Origin: Enterococcus sp. DIV2402
GTDB lineage: Bacteria; Bacillota; Bacilli; Lactobacillales; Enterococcaceae
Length of the DNA stretch: 64,000 nt
Direction of reading: 5' to 3'
Assembly: GCF_017426705.2 (NCBI RefSeq)
Contig: NZ_CP147251.1
Location: 1,023,501 to 1,087,500, forward strand
The position numbers and the translations under genes are program-made. Position 1 is the first letter of the stretch. Every line of letters starts with the position of its first letter. Of the stretch, positions 36,981-45,576 are shown piece by piece. The notes under the pieces are model-generated. The model was given only the letters and a program-made list of their open reading frames with translations. It searched no databases and was not told the DNA's origin.

Positions 36981-37457
36981 ATGGAGATTACACTTGCACC
37001 ATTTGTAGAAGAAGATAGTGAAGGATTGTGGTTGCTGGAAAAAATTTGGGATGAAACCAATACACCAGTTCCGCTTAATACAGAAGACTATGAGACGTTT
37101 AAGAAAAAATTAGCTGACCAACAGCTATTAGTTGCACACAAAGGTCAAGAAGTGGTAGGATCATTGTCGTATCACGTGATTGATACGATTCCTTCTCGCA
37201 ATAAACAATGGATTTTTGGCATTGCAGTTAGTCCAACTGCGCAAGGTCAAGGTGTGGGACGTTTATTAATTGAAGAGCTGTTTCGTTTGGCGAGAAAAGC
37301 AGGAATCGCTAAACTTTCTTTACGAGTAATGGCGACGAATCCTGGGGCAATTACCTTTTATAAAAAAATGGGGTTTGAGCAAGAAGCGCATTACAAAAAA
37401 GAATTTTGGATAAATGATACTTGGGTTGATGATTTTCAATTTGCGTATTATCTATAA
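36981..37457 (+). CDS. GNAT-family N-acetyltransferase
   Basis: The 158-residue protein has the acetyl-CoA-binding motif A, IAVSPTAQGQGVGRLLIEE (about residues 84-102), and motif B NPGAITFYKKMGF. The acceptor is unknown. The family modifies amines on small molecules or proteins. The ATG at 36981 follows AAAGGAG. Upstream in-frame codons lack an RBS. It lies 87 bp before DAHP synthase, with no clear terminator between them. Confidence 0.88.
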   Translation: MEITLAPFVEEDSEGLWLLEKIWDETNTPVPLNTEDYETFKKKLADQQLLVAHKGQEVVGSLSYHVIDTIPSRNKQWIFGIAVSPTAQGQGVGRLLIEELFRLARKAGIAKLSLRVMATNPGAITFYKKMGFEQEAHYKKEFWINDTWVDDFQFAYYL

Positions 37458-37544
37458 AAGAATTCGTAAGAAAGTATTCAAAATATTCACACTATTATCT
37501 TGAAATCTGTTACTATAAGAGAAATAGCAAAGGAGAGAAAGAAT

Positions 37545-38573
37545 TTGAGTTTTAAAGCGTTAAGCCAACATATTAATTTAGATACAGTTAAATCAATTTC
37601 AAAACTAACTGAAGAGGAAGCAGCCAAAAAAGCTGCACGCGATGCAGAATTAAAAGCAGTCATGGAAGGAACAGACGACCGCTTTTTATTAGTTATTGGA
37701 CCTTGTTCTGCAGATAATGAAGAAGCAGTTTTAGAATATGCAAGAAGATTAGCAAAATTACAAGAAGAAGTAAAAGATAAAATTTTCATCGTACAACGTG
37801 TGTATACAAATAAACCACGTACCAATGGCGATGGTTACAAAGGATTATTACACCAACAAGACCCATCAGGTGAAATTAACTTGGTTCGCGGAATGGTTGC
37901 AGTACGTAAAATGCACAAACGCGTCTTAACAGAAACAGGGTTAACAACTGCTGATGAAATGTTATATCCTGAAAATTTAGAGTTTATTGAAGACCTTGTT
38001 AGCTATCATGCGGTAGGAGCACGTTCAGTAGAAGACCAACAGCATCGTTTTGTAGCAAGTGGTATTGACCATCCAACCGGGTTAAAAAACCCAACAAGTG
38101 GCAATATTAACGTTTTATTTAATGCGTTGTATGCGAGCCAACAAAAACAAGAATTAATGTACAATGGGATGGAAGTAGAAACTAGTTCAAACCCATTAGC
38201 TCACGTTATTTTGCGTGGTGCTTTAAAAGAAAATGGAAGTGTTGTACCAAACTACCACTATGAAGATTTATTAAAAGTGATTGAAGCCTACAAAAAAGGC
38301 AATTACAAAAATCCATTTATTATGGTCGATACAAATCACGATAATTCTGGTAAAAAATATAATGAACAAATTCGTATTGTTCAAGAAGTTTTAACTAATC
38401 GTCAATGGAATGAAGAAATTAAACAATATGTTCGTGGGTTTATGATTGAAAGTTACCTAGAAGATGGTCGTCAAGAACCTGGTGAAGGAATCTTTGGTCA
38501 ATCTATTACCGATCCTTGTCTAGGATGGGAAAAAACAGAAAAACTTGTCCGCTATATTGCTGAAAATGTTTAA
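37545..38573 (+). CDS. 3-deoxy-7-phosphoheptulonate (DAHP) synthase, class I
   Basis: This enzyme condenses phosphoenolpyruvate and erythrose-4-phosphate, the first step of the shikimate pathway. The 342-residue protein shows LLVIGPCSADN, QRVYTNKPRTN, the KNPTSGN stretch and a late MIESYLEDGRQ motif, all typical of AroF/G/H-type synthases. The start is the TTG at 37545, seven bases after AAAGGAGAG. An upstream TTG at 37500 lacks an RBS. No other shikimate genes are adjacent. Confidence 0.94.
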   Translation: MSFKALSQHINLDTVKSISKLTEEEAAKKAARDAELKAVMEGTDDRFLLVIGPCSADNEEAVLEYARRLAKLQEEVKDKIFIVQRVYTNKPRTNGDGYKGLLHQQDPSGEINLVRGMVAVRKMHKRVLTETGLTTADEMLYPENLEFIEDLVSYHAVGARSVEDQQHRFVASGIDHPTGLKNPTSGNINVLFNALYASQQKQELMYNGMEVETSSNPLAHVILRGALKENGSVVPNYHYEDLLKVIEAYKKGNYKNPFIMVDTNHDNSGKKYNEQIRIVQEVLTNRQWNEEIKQYVRGFMIESYLEDGRQEPGEGIFGQSITDPCLGWEKTEKLVRYIAENV

Positions 38574-38576
38574 AAT

Positions 38577-38613
38577 AAAACAACCAGTCCAAAAATTTGG
38601 CTGGTTGTTTTTT
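38577..38613 (+). terminator. DAHP synthase terminator
   Basis: AACAACCAG (38579-38587) pairs with CTGGTTGTT (38601-38609), with an inner CCAAA/TTTGG stem and a T-run. Confidence 0.88.
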
Positions 38614-38641
38614 GATAGAAAAACTCCACATAGTTAAACGT

Positions 38642-39340
38642 TTAATTGGAAAGTGATTTAAGTGTTTCACTCATTAATAATTCAAACTGACTCAGTGTGT
38701 TTCCAAAAAATAAACTAGGCGCAAATTCTTGAAAGGAACGGATCGAAGAGGAGTCACTGCTAATCGTTAGACGGGCAGATGAACTAACTAAAGAGTACCG
38801 AGCGTTTACAAAAGCAATCACCTCTAGATTACGTTCGGTAACCGTCTGCATCAATTCAATCAAGTGATGTATCTCTCCAGAATTAGAAATAACAATAAGT
38901 AACGTCTCATTTTCAACGGCTGTTTTCACAAGTTCTAAAGAATTGTGAGCGGATGCTTGAAATCCAGATGAATTTAAAGATTCCGCAAAGTAGTCCGCCA
39001 AATTTTGAGAAAAGCCAAAACCTAAAATTAAAATACGTTTGTCTTTATATGTAGTTAATAAATGGGTGAACTGTTGAATTTCACTTTCTGACACAAGTTG
39101 AAAAGAAGGCGGTGTTGGTGGTGTCAGCTCGTTTTGAAAGGAAAAAACTAAGTCATTGTAGCTGGCAAAACCAATTTTTTCTAACATATCTACAATAATT
39201 GTCGTGGAAGCATAGGCGTGCTCAGCGACCTCATGAATTCCTAGCTGGTTTAATCTTTGTTTATTTTCTTGCATATAACGCAAAACTTGCGCTTCTATTG
39301 GGGTTAATTGATATTTTTCAATCAGTATTTCAATATTCAT
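38642..39340 (-). CDS. MurR/RpiR-type regulator, copy 1
   Basis: The 232-residue regulator has an N-terminal RpiR helix-turn-helix (residues ~1-70) and a SIS phosphosugar-binding domain (~85-225), with ILILGFGFSQN and VISNSGE. It is a close paralogue of the gene at 40176-40868, about 65% identical in the N-terminal domain by eye. Their upstream flanks are also alike. It probably represses or activates sugar-uptake genes such as the EIIC gene at 41545. The effector is unknown. Confidence 0.88.
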   Translation of the reverse strand: MNIEILIEKYQLTPIEAQVLRYMQENKQRLNQLGIHEVAEHAYASTTIIVDMLEKIGFASYNDLVFSFQNELTPPTPPSFQLVSESEIQQFTHLLTTYKDKRILILGFGFSQNLADYFAESLNSSGFQASAHNSLELVKTAVENETLLIVISNSGEIHHLIELMQTVTERNLEVIAFVNARYSLVSSSARLTISSDSSSIRSFQEFAPSLFFGNTLSQFELLMSETLKSLSN

Positions 39341-39568
39341 TGTACGATCACCTTTATCTTGTTTGATAGGAGTATAATATAGAAAAACATAAAAAGAAAT
39401 AGAACAGCATATTACATCTTCTTTAAAAAATGATTAAAGCTGTTTTAAACGGGCATAAAACTAGTTTTTAACATCGTATGACAATACTGTAAGCAAAATG
39501 TCAGTTCATTCACTCGCTAAAATTTTTCAAACCAACTACAATAAAGTTAGAAAGAGAGGCAAAGAGTC

Positions 39569-39937
39569 ATGAGTAAATTAGCTAAATCACTTATTAGTTT
39601 CTTTGTATTATTGGTTGTGGCAGGTGGTGGATTCTTCTATTATATGATGGTACCAACTGCTTATTATACACAAATCAATGATAAAGGGACAGAAATCAAA
39701 GGTAGCTTTGATAATAAAGAAGAATATGTGCAATATGAATACAGTCAAGCAGGATATGATAAAGAAGGAAATGAAAAAACATTAGATTTCATGACGCATC
39801 CTGATTTAGGCAGACCTTTTAAGCAAGATGCTTACTTAAAAATTAACGTGACCCGCTTTAAAGGAGAAAATAGCTACGAAGAAGTACAAAAAGCAGAAGT
39901 TCCCCAAAAAGCCTTAGAAAAACTTGATGGAAAATAA
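39569..39937 (+). CDS. YxeA-family secreted/membrane-anchored protein
   Basis: The 122-residue protein has an N-terminal membrane helix (residues ~8-28) and then an extracellular domain starting PTAYYTQIN, as in the DUF1093/YxeA family of small OB-fold-like proteins. No Cys lipobox is present, so it is either membrane-anchored or cleaved. It sits between the two RpiR paralogues on the opposite strand. A GAGAGGCAAAG RBS precedes the ATG. Its exact role is not known. Confidence 0.85.
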   Translation: MSKLAKSLISFFVLLVVAGGGFFYYMMVPTAYYTQINDKGTEIKGSFDNKEEYVQYEYSQAGYDKEGNEKTLDFMTHPDLGRPFKQDAYLKINVTRFKGENSYEEVQKAEVPQKALEKLDGK

Positions 39938-39970
39938 GTTTAGAGTGAATCTAAACTTATTTTTTTTTGT
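39932..39970 (+). terminator. yxeA terminator 1
   Basis: A 13-bp stem (39932-39944 with 39950-39962) begins within the stop codon and ends in eight T residues. Confidence 0.88.
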
Positions 39971-40009
39971 TCCTACATAAAAAGTCTTTACGACAACTCA
40001 ATTAAAACT

Positions 40010-40038
40010 AAACCTCAGATAGAAACGAGAGGTTTTTT
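40010..40038 (+). terminator. Second tandem terminator after yxeA
   Basis: AAACCTC (40010-40016) pairs with GAGGTTT (40029-40035), followed by T residues. It lies about 40 bp beyond the first terminator. Confidence 0.65.
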
Positions 40039-40175
40039 TATTCAATTAACTTTTAAATGTTCGTGTTTTGTGGATAAACATGTTTTAAAATGACTAAACA
40101 TGTTTAATAATCTTTGTAAACACATATAAAAGAAAAGAGATGCCGTATAATAAAGCCAAAGTTGTCAATCAGCTT

Positions 40176-40868
40176 TTAAGTGAAAATGGATTTGAGTGCC
40201 GCACTCATGAGTAACTCAAACTGATTAAGTGCAGTACCAAAAAATAAATTAGGCGCAAATTCTTGAAAGGAACGGGGCGAATACGTATCACTGCTAATTG
40301 TTAAAGGCGCTATAGAGCCAATTGAAGAGCAACGTTCACCTACAAAAGCAATGACTTCTAAACGATGGTCTACCGCAAGACGGGTGAGTTCAATCAAGCG
40401 ACGAGTTTCTCCAGAATTGGAAATAACAATAACTAACATTTCGTTTTCAACCGATACACGCAAAAATTCTAAATGGCCATTAGCTGTAGCGCGAAACCCG
40501 TATAAATTTAGAAATTCTGCAAAATAATTAGCTAAATTTTGAGAGAAACCAAACCCTAAAATCATAATACGTTTGTCTTTGTAGTTAGTTAATAATTGGG
40601 TAAATTGTTGGCTTTCGCTGTCTGAGATGACCTGAAAAGTAGGTGCTGGAGTAGGTTCATTTTGAAAGAAGAAAACTAACTCACTGTATCCAGAAAACCC
40701 AATTTTTTTCGACATATTAACAATTGTTGCGGTAGAAACAAAGGACTGTTTTGCGACTTCGCGAATCCCCATTTGTTTTAAGCTTTGTTTATTTTCTTGC
40801 ATGTAACGCAAAACTTGCGCTTCTGCATTGTTCAATTGATATTTCTCAATGAGCATTTCAATATTCAT
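40176..40868 (-). CDS. MurR/RpiR-type regulator, copy 2
   Basis: The 230-residue protein has the same layout as copy 1: helix-turn-helix ~1-70 and SIS domain ~85-225 with IMILGFGFSQN and VISNSGE. It is divergent from the RarA-C-like gene, with 41 bp between start codons, and the EIIC gene follows on that side. It is the likely local regulator of those genes. Sequence similarity to copy 1 continues upstream of the start codon, so the two arose by a duplication that included the promoter region. Confidence 0.88.
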   Translation of the reverse strand: MNIEMLIEKYQLNNAEAQVLRYMQENKQSLKQMGIREVAKQSFVSTATIVNMSKKIGFSGYSELVFFFQNEPTPAPTFQVISDSESQQFTQLLTNYKDKRIMILGFGFSQNLANYFAEFLNLYGFRATANGHLEFLRVSVENEMLVIVISNSGETRRLIELTRLAVDHRLEVIAFVGERCSSIGSIAPLTISSDTYSPRSFQEFAPNLFFGTALNQFELLMSAALKSIFT

Positions 40869-40909
40869 TTCACAATCACCTTTATATTATTTGATAGGAG
40901 CATTATATC

Positions 40910-41527
40910 ATGGAAAAAGAAAAAATTATTCAAGATCCTTGGGCAAGAACAACAACTAGAAATGGGTTAGCAGGCGATGAAGTTATTTCTGCTTTACAAA
41001 AATCAATTCGTCGTGGTTACGAAAAAGCCGCATGTGAATTTGCCTATGAAATGTACATTACTTCTCCTCAATATGAAGAAAAATTATGGCGTCGTTTGTT
41101 AGCCATTTCTGTAGAAGATATTGGTATGGGAAATCCACAAGCAGCAATTATGGTCAATAATTTTAATCAAATGCGCAAAGAATTTCAATACAATGAATCG
41201 GACCGTTTAATGTTTATTATTCATGCAATTCGCTATCTATGTGCATCAGAAAAAGATCGTTCATCCGATTTATTAAAAAATATTGTGATTAAAAGTTTTG
41301 CGATGGGCTATGTTCCTGAAATTCCGGACTATGCTTTAGACAAACATACGACCCGTGGATTAGAGATGGGCCGTGATTCGCATCATTTTTTACACGAAGC
41401 AAGTAAAGTAATTCCTCAAGCCGAAGTAGACAATGACTATAAAGAACAATACGATGAAATTTTGAAAAAGTATGATCCAACGAAACAGGTGGAAAATGCG
41501 TTTCAATTTAATTCGTGGCAAGTCTAA
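40910..41527 (+). CDS. RarA/MgsA C-terminal-domain-like protein
   Basis: The 205-residue protein resembles only the C-terminal helical part of the clamp-loader-like ATPase RarA (MgsA). The characteristic stretch is ALQKSIRRG followed by RRLLAISVEDIGMGNPQA. No Walker motifs are present, so it cannot be an ATPase. In RarA this part mediates tetramer formation and partner contacts. A standalone copy may act through a full-length RarA encoded elsewhere. It is 17 bp ahead of the EIIC gene. RBS: AGGAG with a 10-base gap. Confidence 0.72.
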   Translation: MEKEKIIQDPWARTTTRNGLAGDEVISALQKSIRRGYEKAACEFAYEMYITSPQYEEKLWRRLLAISVEDIGMGNPQAAIMVNNFNQMRKEFQYNESDRLMFIIHAIRYLCASEKDRSSDLLKNIVIKSFAMGYVPEIPDYALDKHTTRGLEMGRDSHHFLHEASKVIPQAEVDNDYKEQYDEILKKYDPTKQVENAFQFNSWQV

Positions 41528-41544
41528 GGTAAGGAGGAGAAAAA

Positions 41545-42834
41545 ATGGGAAATGAATCTATGGTGGATAAACTAAATGGGGTATTAAGTCCCTTAGCAGC
41601 AAAATTAGGCAATCAGCGACATTTGAGAGCAATCTCTACAGGGATGATGTTTAGTTTGCCCTTTATCGTGATTGGCTCCTTCTTTTTAATCTTTGCCAAT
41701 CCGTCAATTAATATGGAGCAATACAATCCTGAAACAGCAAATGTTTTCATGCGCTTTTTAGCAGCCTGGAAAGAATTTGCAGTTGCCAATTATGATTTGA
41801 TTACTGCACCTTATAATTTAACAATGGGGATTATTGGGTTAATTAGTGCATTTGGAATTGCGTATTCATTAGCCAATGAATACAAATTGAATGCGGCGAT
41901 GACAGGGATGATTGCGACTGTGGTCTACGCAATGATTTGTACGCCTGTAGTTGAAGGTAAAATCGATTTAAATTATTTAGGAACGAATGGGTTATTTGTT
42001 GCCATTATTGTTGGATTATTAGTGGTTGAGATTTGTCGCTGGTTTGAAATAAAAGACATTAAGATTTCTTTGCCCGACAGTGTTCCGCCAATGGTCGCAA
42101 CCTTTATCAATACGTTGATTCCATTGTTGGTAACTATTATTTTATTTTACGGCATCAATATTATCTTCGTCGTGACAACCGATCAAATTTTTCCAGAGGC
42201 GGTCATGCAGATTTTAACACCTGCAACGAATATTGCAGGTAGTTTAGGTGGCTTTTTACTAATTGTGACTTTAGGTAATATTTTGTGGTTATTTGGTATT
42301 AATGGTTCGTCGATTATTTTTCCGATTGTTTTTACTTTAGGGATTACGCAAACAGGCTATAATGCAGAACAAATGGCATCAAATGAAGCAATGACTCACT
42401 TAATGAATTTACAAATGTTTCGTATTTCGGTGATGGGTGGTGCTGGTGCAACACTGGGCTTAATTTTATTAATGATGCGCAGTAAAGTACGGGAGTTTCG
42501 AACAATTGGTAAATTATCCTTGATTCCAGGTATTTGTTCAATTAACGAACCAGTTATTTTTGGTTTACCGATTGTCTTAAATCCTATTTTAGCTATCCCG
42601 TTTTTAACAGCGCCAATTGTTAATTTGTTACTGACATATTTTGCGCAAAAATTTCATGTAATTGGTTATGGATTTATTATTGATCCGTCATTTACGCCAT
42701 TTTTTGCACAAGCTTACTTATCTAGTATGGATTGGCGCAATGTGGTCTTTACGTTTGGTTTGGTTTTTGTCAGTGCAGCAATTTATTATCCATTTTTCAA
42801 AGTAATGGAAAAAAATCGTTTGGCAGAAAAATGA
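41545..42834 (+). CDS. PTS EIIC, cellobiose/lactose family
   Basis: The 429-residue permease has about ten hydrophobic segments. The EIIC-Lac family motif SINEPVIFGLPIVLNP appears near residue 330. The best match in type is CelB (cellobiose or diacetylchitobiose). No EIIA or EIIB gene is adjacent, so it must borrow these from another locus. It follows the RarA-C-like gene by 17 bp with an AAGGAGG RBS and is probably under the RpiR-type regulator. A very strong terminator follows. Confidence 0.9.
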   Translation: MGNESMVDKLNGVLSPLAAKLGNQRHLRAISTGMMFSLPFIVIGSFFLIFANPSINMEQYNPETANVFMRFLAAWKEFAVANYDLITAPYNLTMGIIGLISAFGIAYSLANEYKLNAAMTGMIATVVYAMICTPVVEGKIDLNYLGTNGLFVAIIVGLLVVEICRWFEIKDIKISLPDSVPPMVATFINTLIPLLVTIILFYGINIIFVVTTDQIFPEAVMQILTPATNIAGSLGGFLLIVTLGNILWLFGINGSSIIFPIVFTLGITQTGYNAEQMASNEAMTHLMNLQMFRISVMGGAGATLGLILLMMRSKVREFRTIGKLSLIPGICSINEPVIFGLPIVLNPILAIPFLTAPIVNLLLTYFAQKFHVIGYGFIIDPSFTPFFAQAYLSSMDWRNVVFTFGLVFVSAAIYYPFFKVMEKNRLAEK

Positions 42835-42858
42835 TTATACTACAAGTAAAATTTTTTA

Positions 42859-42898
42859 AAAAAGCTACGCTTAGATAGTTATCTAAGCGTAGCTTTTT
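42859..42898 (+). terminator. EIIC gene terminator
   Basis: A perfect 19-bp stem (42859-42877 with 42880-42898) has a 2-nt centre and T-rich sequence. Confidence 0.92.
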
Positions 42899-43169
42899 CT
42901 TCATTATTGAACAGTTTTTATCTCTGTTATATTATATGTAAATATATTCTATATGCTTTTATACGTAATTTTATAGTTGTTTTTGTTTGAAAAAATAATT
43001 TTTTAGTGTTATTTTTATTTTTATTAATAATACAGAAATTAGAAACTGTTTTATAAAAAGAAATACAATCTCAATTTACACTTATTCATCAAAATTTAGA
43101 TAAAGTCCATTTACTTGAATCATCAATAGTATTCAAAAAACGTAACGGATGATAGGATTGTTACTGTGA
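42899..43169. other. AT-rich region between the EIIC terminator and the alsS remnant
   Basis: No open frame, RNA or clear promoter is seen. The alsS remnant follows, so this stretch may contain decayed upstream alsS sequence that can no longer be recognised by eye. Confidence 0.3.
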
Positions 43170-43352
43170 ACGATTGCTATTTATCCTGAATTCCAATCAT
43201 TTTGGCTTTGTAGATTTTGTTACTTACGTGGTGCAAAAGGTTGACATGTAACTACAAAAGAAGAATTGCAACAAGCATGAATCGAAGGTTTAGTAATTAT
43301 GGCTATTCTAATTGATAATAGTAAATTAGGAAAAGGTATTTTATCGGATTAA
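43170..43352 (+). pseudogene. alsS: Acetolactate synthase (alsS), decayed C-terminal remnant
   Basis: In the last frame, codons read GAKG-stop-HVTTKEELQQA-stop-IEGLVIMAILID, then NSKLGKGILSD and a stop at 43350-43352. This is the C-terminus of catabolic acetolactate synthase. Just upstream, pieces in other frames read EFQS (about 43190) and HFGFVDFVTY, again as in AlsS. At least two frameshifts and two internal stops are present, and the rest of the gene is missing. It lies 20 bp before alsD, where alsS is expected. Confidence 0.75.
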
Positions 43353-43372
43353 TTTTATTAGGAAGTGAGACA

Positions 43373-44089
43373 ATGACAGAGAAAAATCGAAGTTATCTTT
43401 ACCAACATGGAGTATTAGGTAGTTTGATGAATGATTTAATGGATGGAACTGAAAAAATAGGTCAATTATTAAATTATGGTGATTTTGGTATTGGAACATT
43501 GGCAGGCTCAAATGGCGAAGTGATTATTTTAGATGGGATAATGTATCATGCCTATCAAACCGGAGAAATTTTTCAACTTACAGGTGAAGAATTAACACCC
43601 TATGCTGCCGTAACTAATTTTGAAAAAGAAAAAACATTTAATTTGTCAAACGAACAAGCAGTGAATGTTCAAGCAATCATTAGTGAACAAATTAGTCCGA
43701 ATTTATTTACGGCTGTTAAAATTGAAGGTGCTTTTTCGGCGATGCATGTACGAGTAGCACCTAAACAAGAAAAACCGTATCCACGCTTTATTGAAATAGC
43801 TCGCCACCAACCCGAATTTGAACAAAAAAATGTTTCTGGAACAATTGTAGGTTTTTTTACGCCTAAATTATTTCATGGTGCGGCTGCAGCAGGTTTTCAT
43901 CTACATTTTATTAGTGATGATCGCTCGTTTGGTGGGCATATCTTAGATTTTAAATTAGAAGATGGTCAAATTATGTTACATGAATTGGAAGAATTTCGCC
44001 AACATTTTCCAATCGATAACCAAGAATATCTAGAAAATGAAATTGATATAGATGAAATCAAAGAAGAGATTGAAGAGTCCGAGTCATAA
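43373..44089 (+). CDS. alsD: Alpha-acetolactate decarboxylase
   Basis: The 238-residue cytoplasmic enzyme decarboxylates acetolactate to acetoin. The metal-binding His cluster is visible in GFHLHFISDD (about residues 180-190). Other signs are the GDFGIGTL start of the barrel and EGAFSAMHVRV. RBS: AGGAAGTGAG. The gene is intact, while its usual partner alsS directly upstream is a remnant. It would need acetolactate from another synthase. The tail is unusually acidic (repeated Glu/Asp/Ile). Confidence 0.93.
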   Translation: MTEKNRSYLYQHGVLGSLMNDLMDGTEKIGQLLNYGDFGIGTLAGSNGEVIILDGIMYHAYQTGEIFQLTGEELTPYAAVTNFEKEKTFNLSNEQAVNVQAIISEQISPNLFTAVKIEGAFSAMHVRVAPKQEKPYPRFIEIARHQPEFEQKNVSGTIVGFFTPKLFHGAAAAGFHLHFISDDRSFGGHILDFKLEDGQIMLHELEEFRQHFPIDNQEYLENEIDIDEIKEEIEESES

Positions 44090-44324
44090 TCAGTAAAGAG
44101 GGTAAACGTAGGAATATATGCGTTGATTTACGTGATATTTTCTAACATATTCAGAAACTCTGAAATAGGTTAGTTGTTAAAATTAAATGATTCTTAGGAG
44201 AGCATCCGTTTTATAATAATTCAGTAAGAAATTCTAGCAAAGGGTCGTCTTTTATTCTAGATTTTGTACAATAATCTCGAGAAAAAGATTTGGAACACGA
44301 AAGACGAAACGAGGAGACCTTTAA

Positions 44325-44450
44325 ATGGATTTGAAAATGAAGTTTGCGCTAGTTTGTTTAGGAATGTTGACGATTTATTCTTTGCCCTTATTTTCTTTAG
44401 TTGTTGGAGCTATGTATGTTATTTATTTAAACCGAAAAAAAATCAGTTAA
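44325..44450 (+). CDS. 41-residue single-pass membrane peptide
   Basis: The frame reads MDLKMKFALVCLG at the start, a continuous hydrophobic stretch at about residues 7-35, and a basic end NRKKIS. A strong GAGGAG RBS lies eight bases before the ATG and a terminator follows the stop within 8 bp. This is good evidence for a real small gene. I do not recognise a family. It could be a small regulator of a membrane protein or a toxin-like peptide. A longer overlapping frame (44264-44455) lacks an RBS. Confidence 0.55.
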   Translation: MDLKMKFALVCLGMLTIYSLPLFSLVVGAMYVIYLNRKKIS

Positions 44451-44457
44451 TATGAAG

Positions 44458-44491
44458 GAAGGAAAACGAATCCTCGTTTTTCTTCTTTTTT
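44458..44491 (+). terminator. Terminator of the 41-residue peptide gene
   Basis: GAAGGAAAACGA (44458-44469) pairs with TCGTTTTTCTTC (44474-44485) around a 4-nt loop, followed by eight T residues. Confidence 0.8.
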
Positions 44492-44495
44492 TTCA

Positions 44496-44504
44496 TGCTA
44501 TACT
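44496..44504 (+). promoter_or_regulatory. Extended -10 promoter of the oxidoreductase gene
   Basis: TGCTATACT is a good extended -10 element, 29 bp before the start codon. The -35 region is poor. Confidence 0.5.
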
Positions 44505-44532
44505 AAAAGAAAAAAAGGAAGTAGGAAAAAGC

Positions 44533-45534
44533 ATGAAAGTAGCGTTAATTTCTGCATGGCATGTGCATACGAAAAAATTTATGGCGCGTTTACTAGCGAA
44601 AAAAGTAGACTGTGTTTATGTGTGGGACTTTGATGAGCTTCGCGGAAAGCAAGCAGCAGATGAATATCACGCACAATTTGAAGCAGATTATCGAGTGATT
44701 TTAGCCGATGAAACAATTGATGCGGTAATTGTTGAAGCACCGACAACGATGCACAAAGAGTTAATCATTTTAGCAGCACAAGCGAAGAAGCATATTTTTT
44801 CAGAGAAAATTTTAGCTTTAACTTCTCAAGATTGCTTAGAAATTGAAGCAGTGATTCGGGAAAATAATGTAAAATTTATGATTTCTCTCGAATCATTAGC
44901 CAACAATGCCTATCATTATGCGTTTCAATTAGTGCATGATGGCGCATTAGGAGAAGTGACGTCAGCCTATTTTCGTCGTTCGCATGGTGCGGTTATCCAG
45001 AATCATTTGCCAAGTTATTGGTTTGATGTCAGTCAATCTGGCGGAGGTGTCACGCTAGATTTAGGCTCACATGGTTTTACATTGTTGCCGTTAATTTGTG
45101 GCAAACCGAAAAGTGTCAGTTGCACGATGAATGAACAATGGGGGAGCGGCGTGGATGAGCGTTCGACTACGGTTATTGAATTTGCGTCGGGTGCCATTGG
45201 GACAGCAGCAACTTCATTTCTGGCATCTACTTTGGATAATTATCTCGAAATTATCGGGACTCAAGGTTCTTTACAAATTGTTGGTAATGAACACGAACCA
45301 CAAGCCATTTTTATTCAAAGTAATTTAAAAGCTGAATATCAACGAAAAACATTGATTTCATCGGAAGGCATTAGTAAATTAACAGAGTATCCAATAGAAT
45401 TATTTGTTGATTTAGTTAATGATTCTGAGAAGAAAGAACTGCCGTATTATGACTTAGAGGCAGCTAAGATGTTAACACGATTAGTAGAATGTGCCTATGA
45501 ATCGGCGCAAACAGGTCGTACGGTAATATATTAA
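44533..45534 (+). CDS. Gfo/Idh/MocA-family oxidoreductase
   Basis: The 333-residue protein has an N-terminal Rossmann domain (residues 1-~120, MKVALISAWHVHTKKF) with the EAPTTMHKE segment and the SEKILAL motif where the family has EKP. A C-terminal alpha/beta domain follows, with GGGVTLDLGSHG (about residues 171-182), where the family His is found. It should be an NAD(P)-dependent dehydrogenase of a sugar or sugar-like compound. The substrate is unknown and no pathway genes are adjacent. Start by RBS AGGAAGTAGG. Confidence 0.87.
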   Translation: MKVALISAWHVHTKKFMARLLAKKVDCVYVWDFDELRGKQAADEYHAQFEADYRVILADETIDAVIVEAPTTMHKELIILAAQAKKHIFSEKILALTSQDCLEIEAVIRENNVKFMISLESLANNAYHYAFQLVHDGALGEVTSAYFRRSHGAVIQNHLPSYWFDVSQSGGGVTLDLGSHGFTLLPLICGKPKSVSCTMNEQWGSGVDERSTTVIEFASGAIGTAATSFLASTLDNYLEIIGTQGSLQIVGNEHEPQAIFIQSNLKAEYQRKTLISSEGISKLTEYPIELFVDLVNDSEKKELPYYDLEAAKMLTRLVECAYESAQTGRTVIY

Positions 45535-45576
45535 AAAAATAAGAACATCGAGAATTTCTCGATGTTCTTATTTTTT
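45534..45576. terminator. Bidirectional terminator between the oxidoreductase gene and dapB
   Basis: A 20-bp perfect stem (45534-45553 with 45557-45576) has an A-run on one side and a T-run on the other, so it works in both directions. Confidence 0.92.

Noticed and set aside
44264..44455. 63-codon frame overlapping the 41-residue peptide gene
   Set aside because: It has no RBS and its sequence is an irregular mix. The overlapping 41-codon frame has a strong RBS, a clean hydrophobic helix and a matching terminator.
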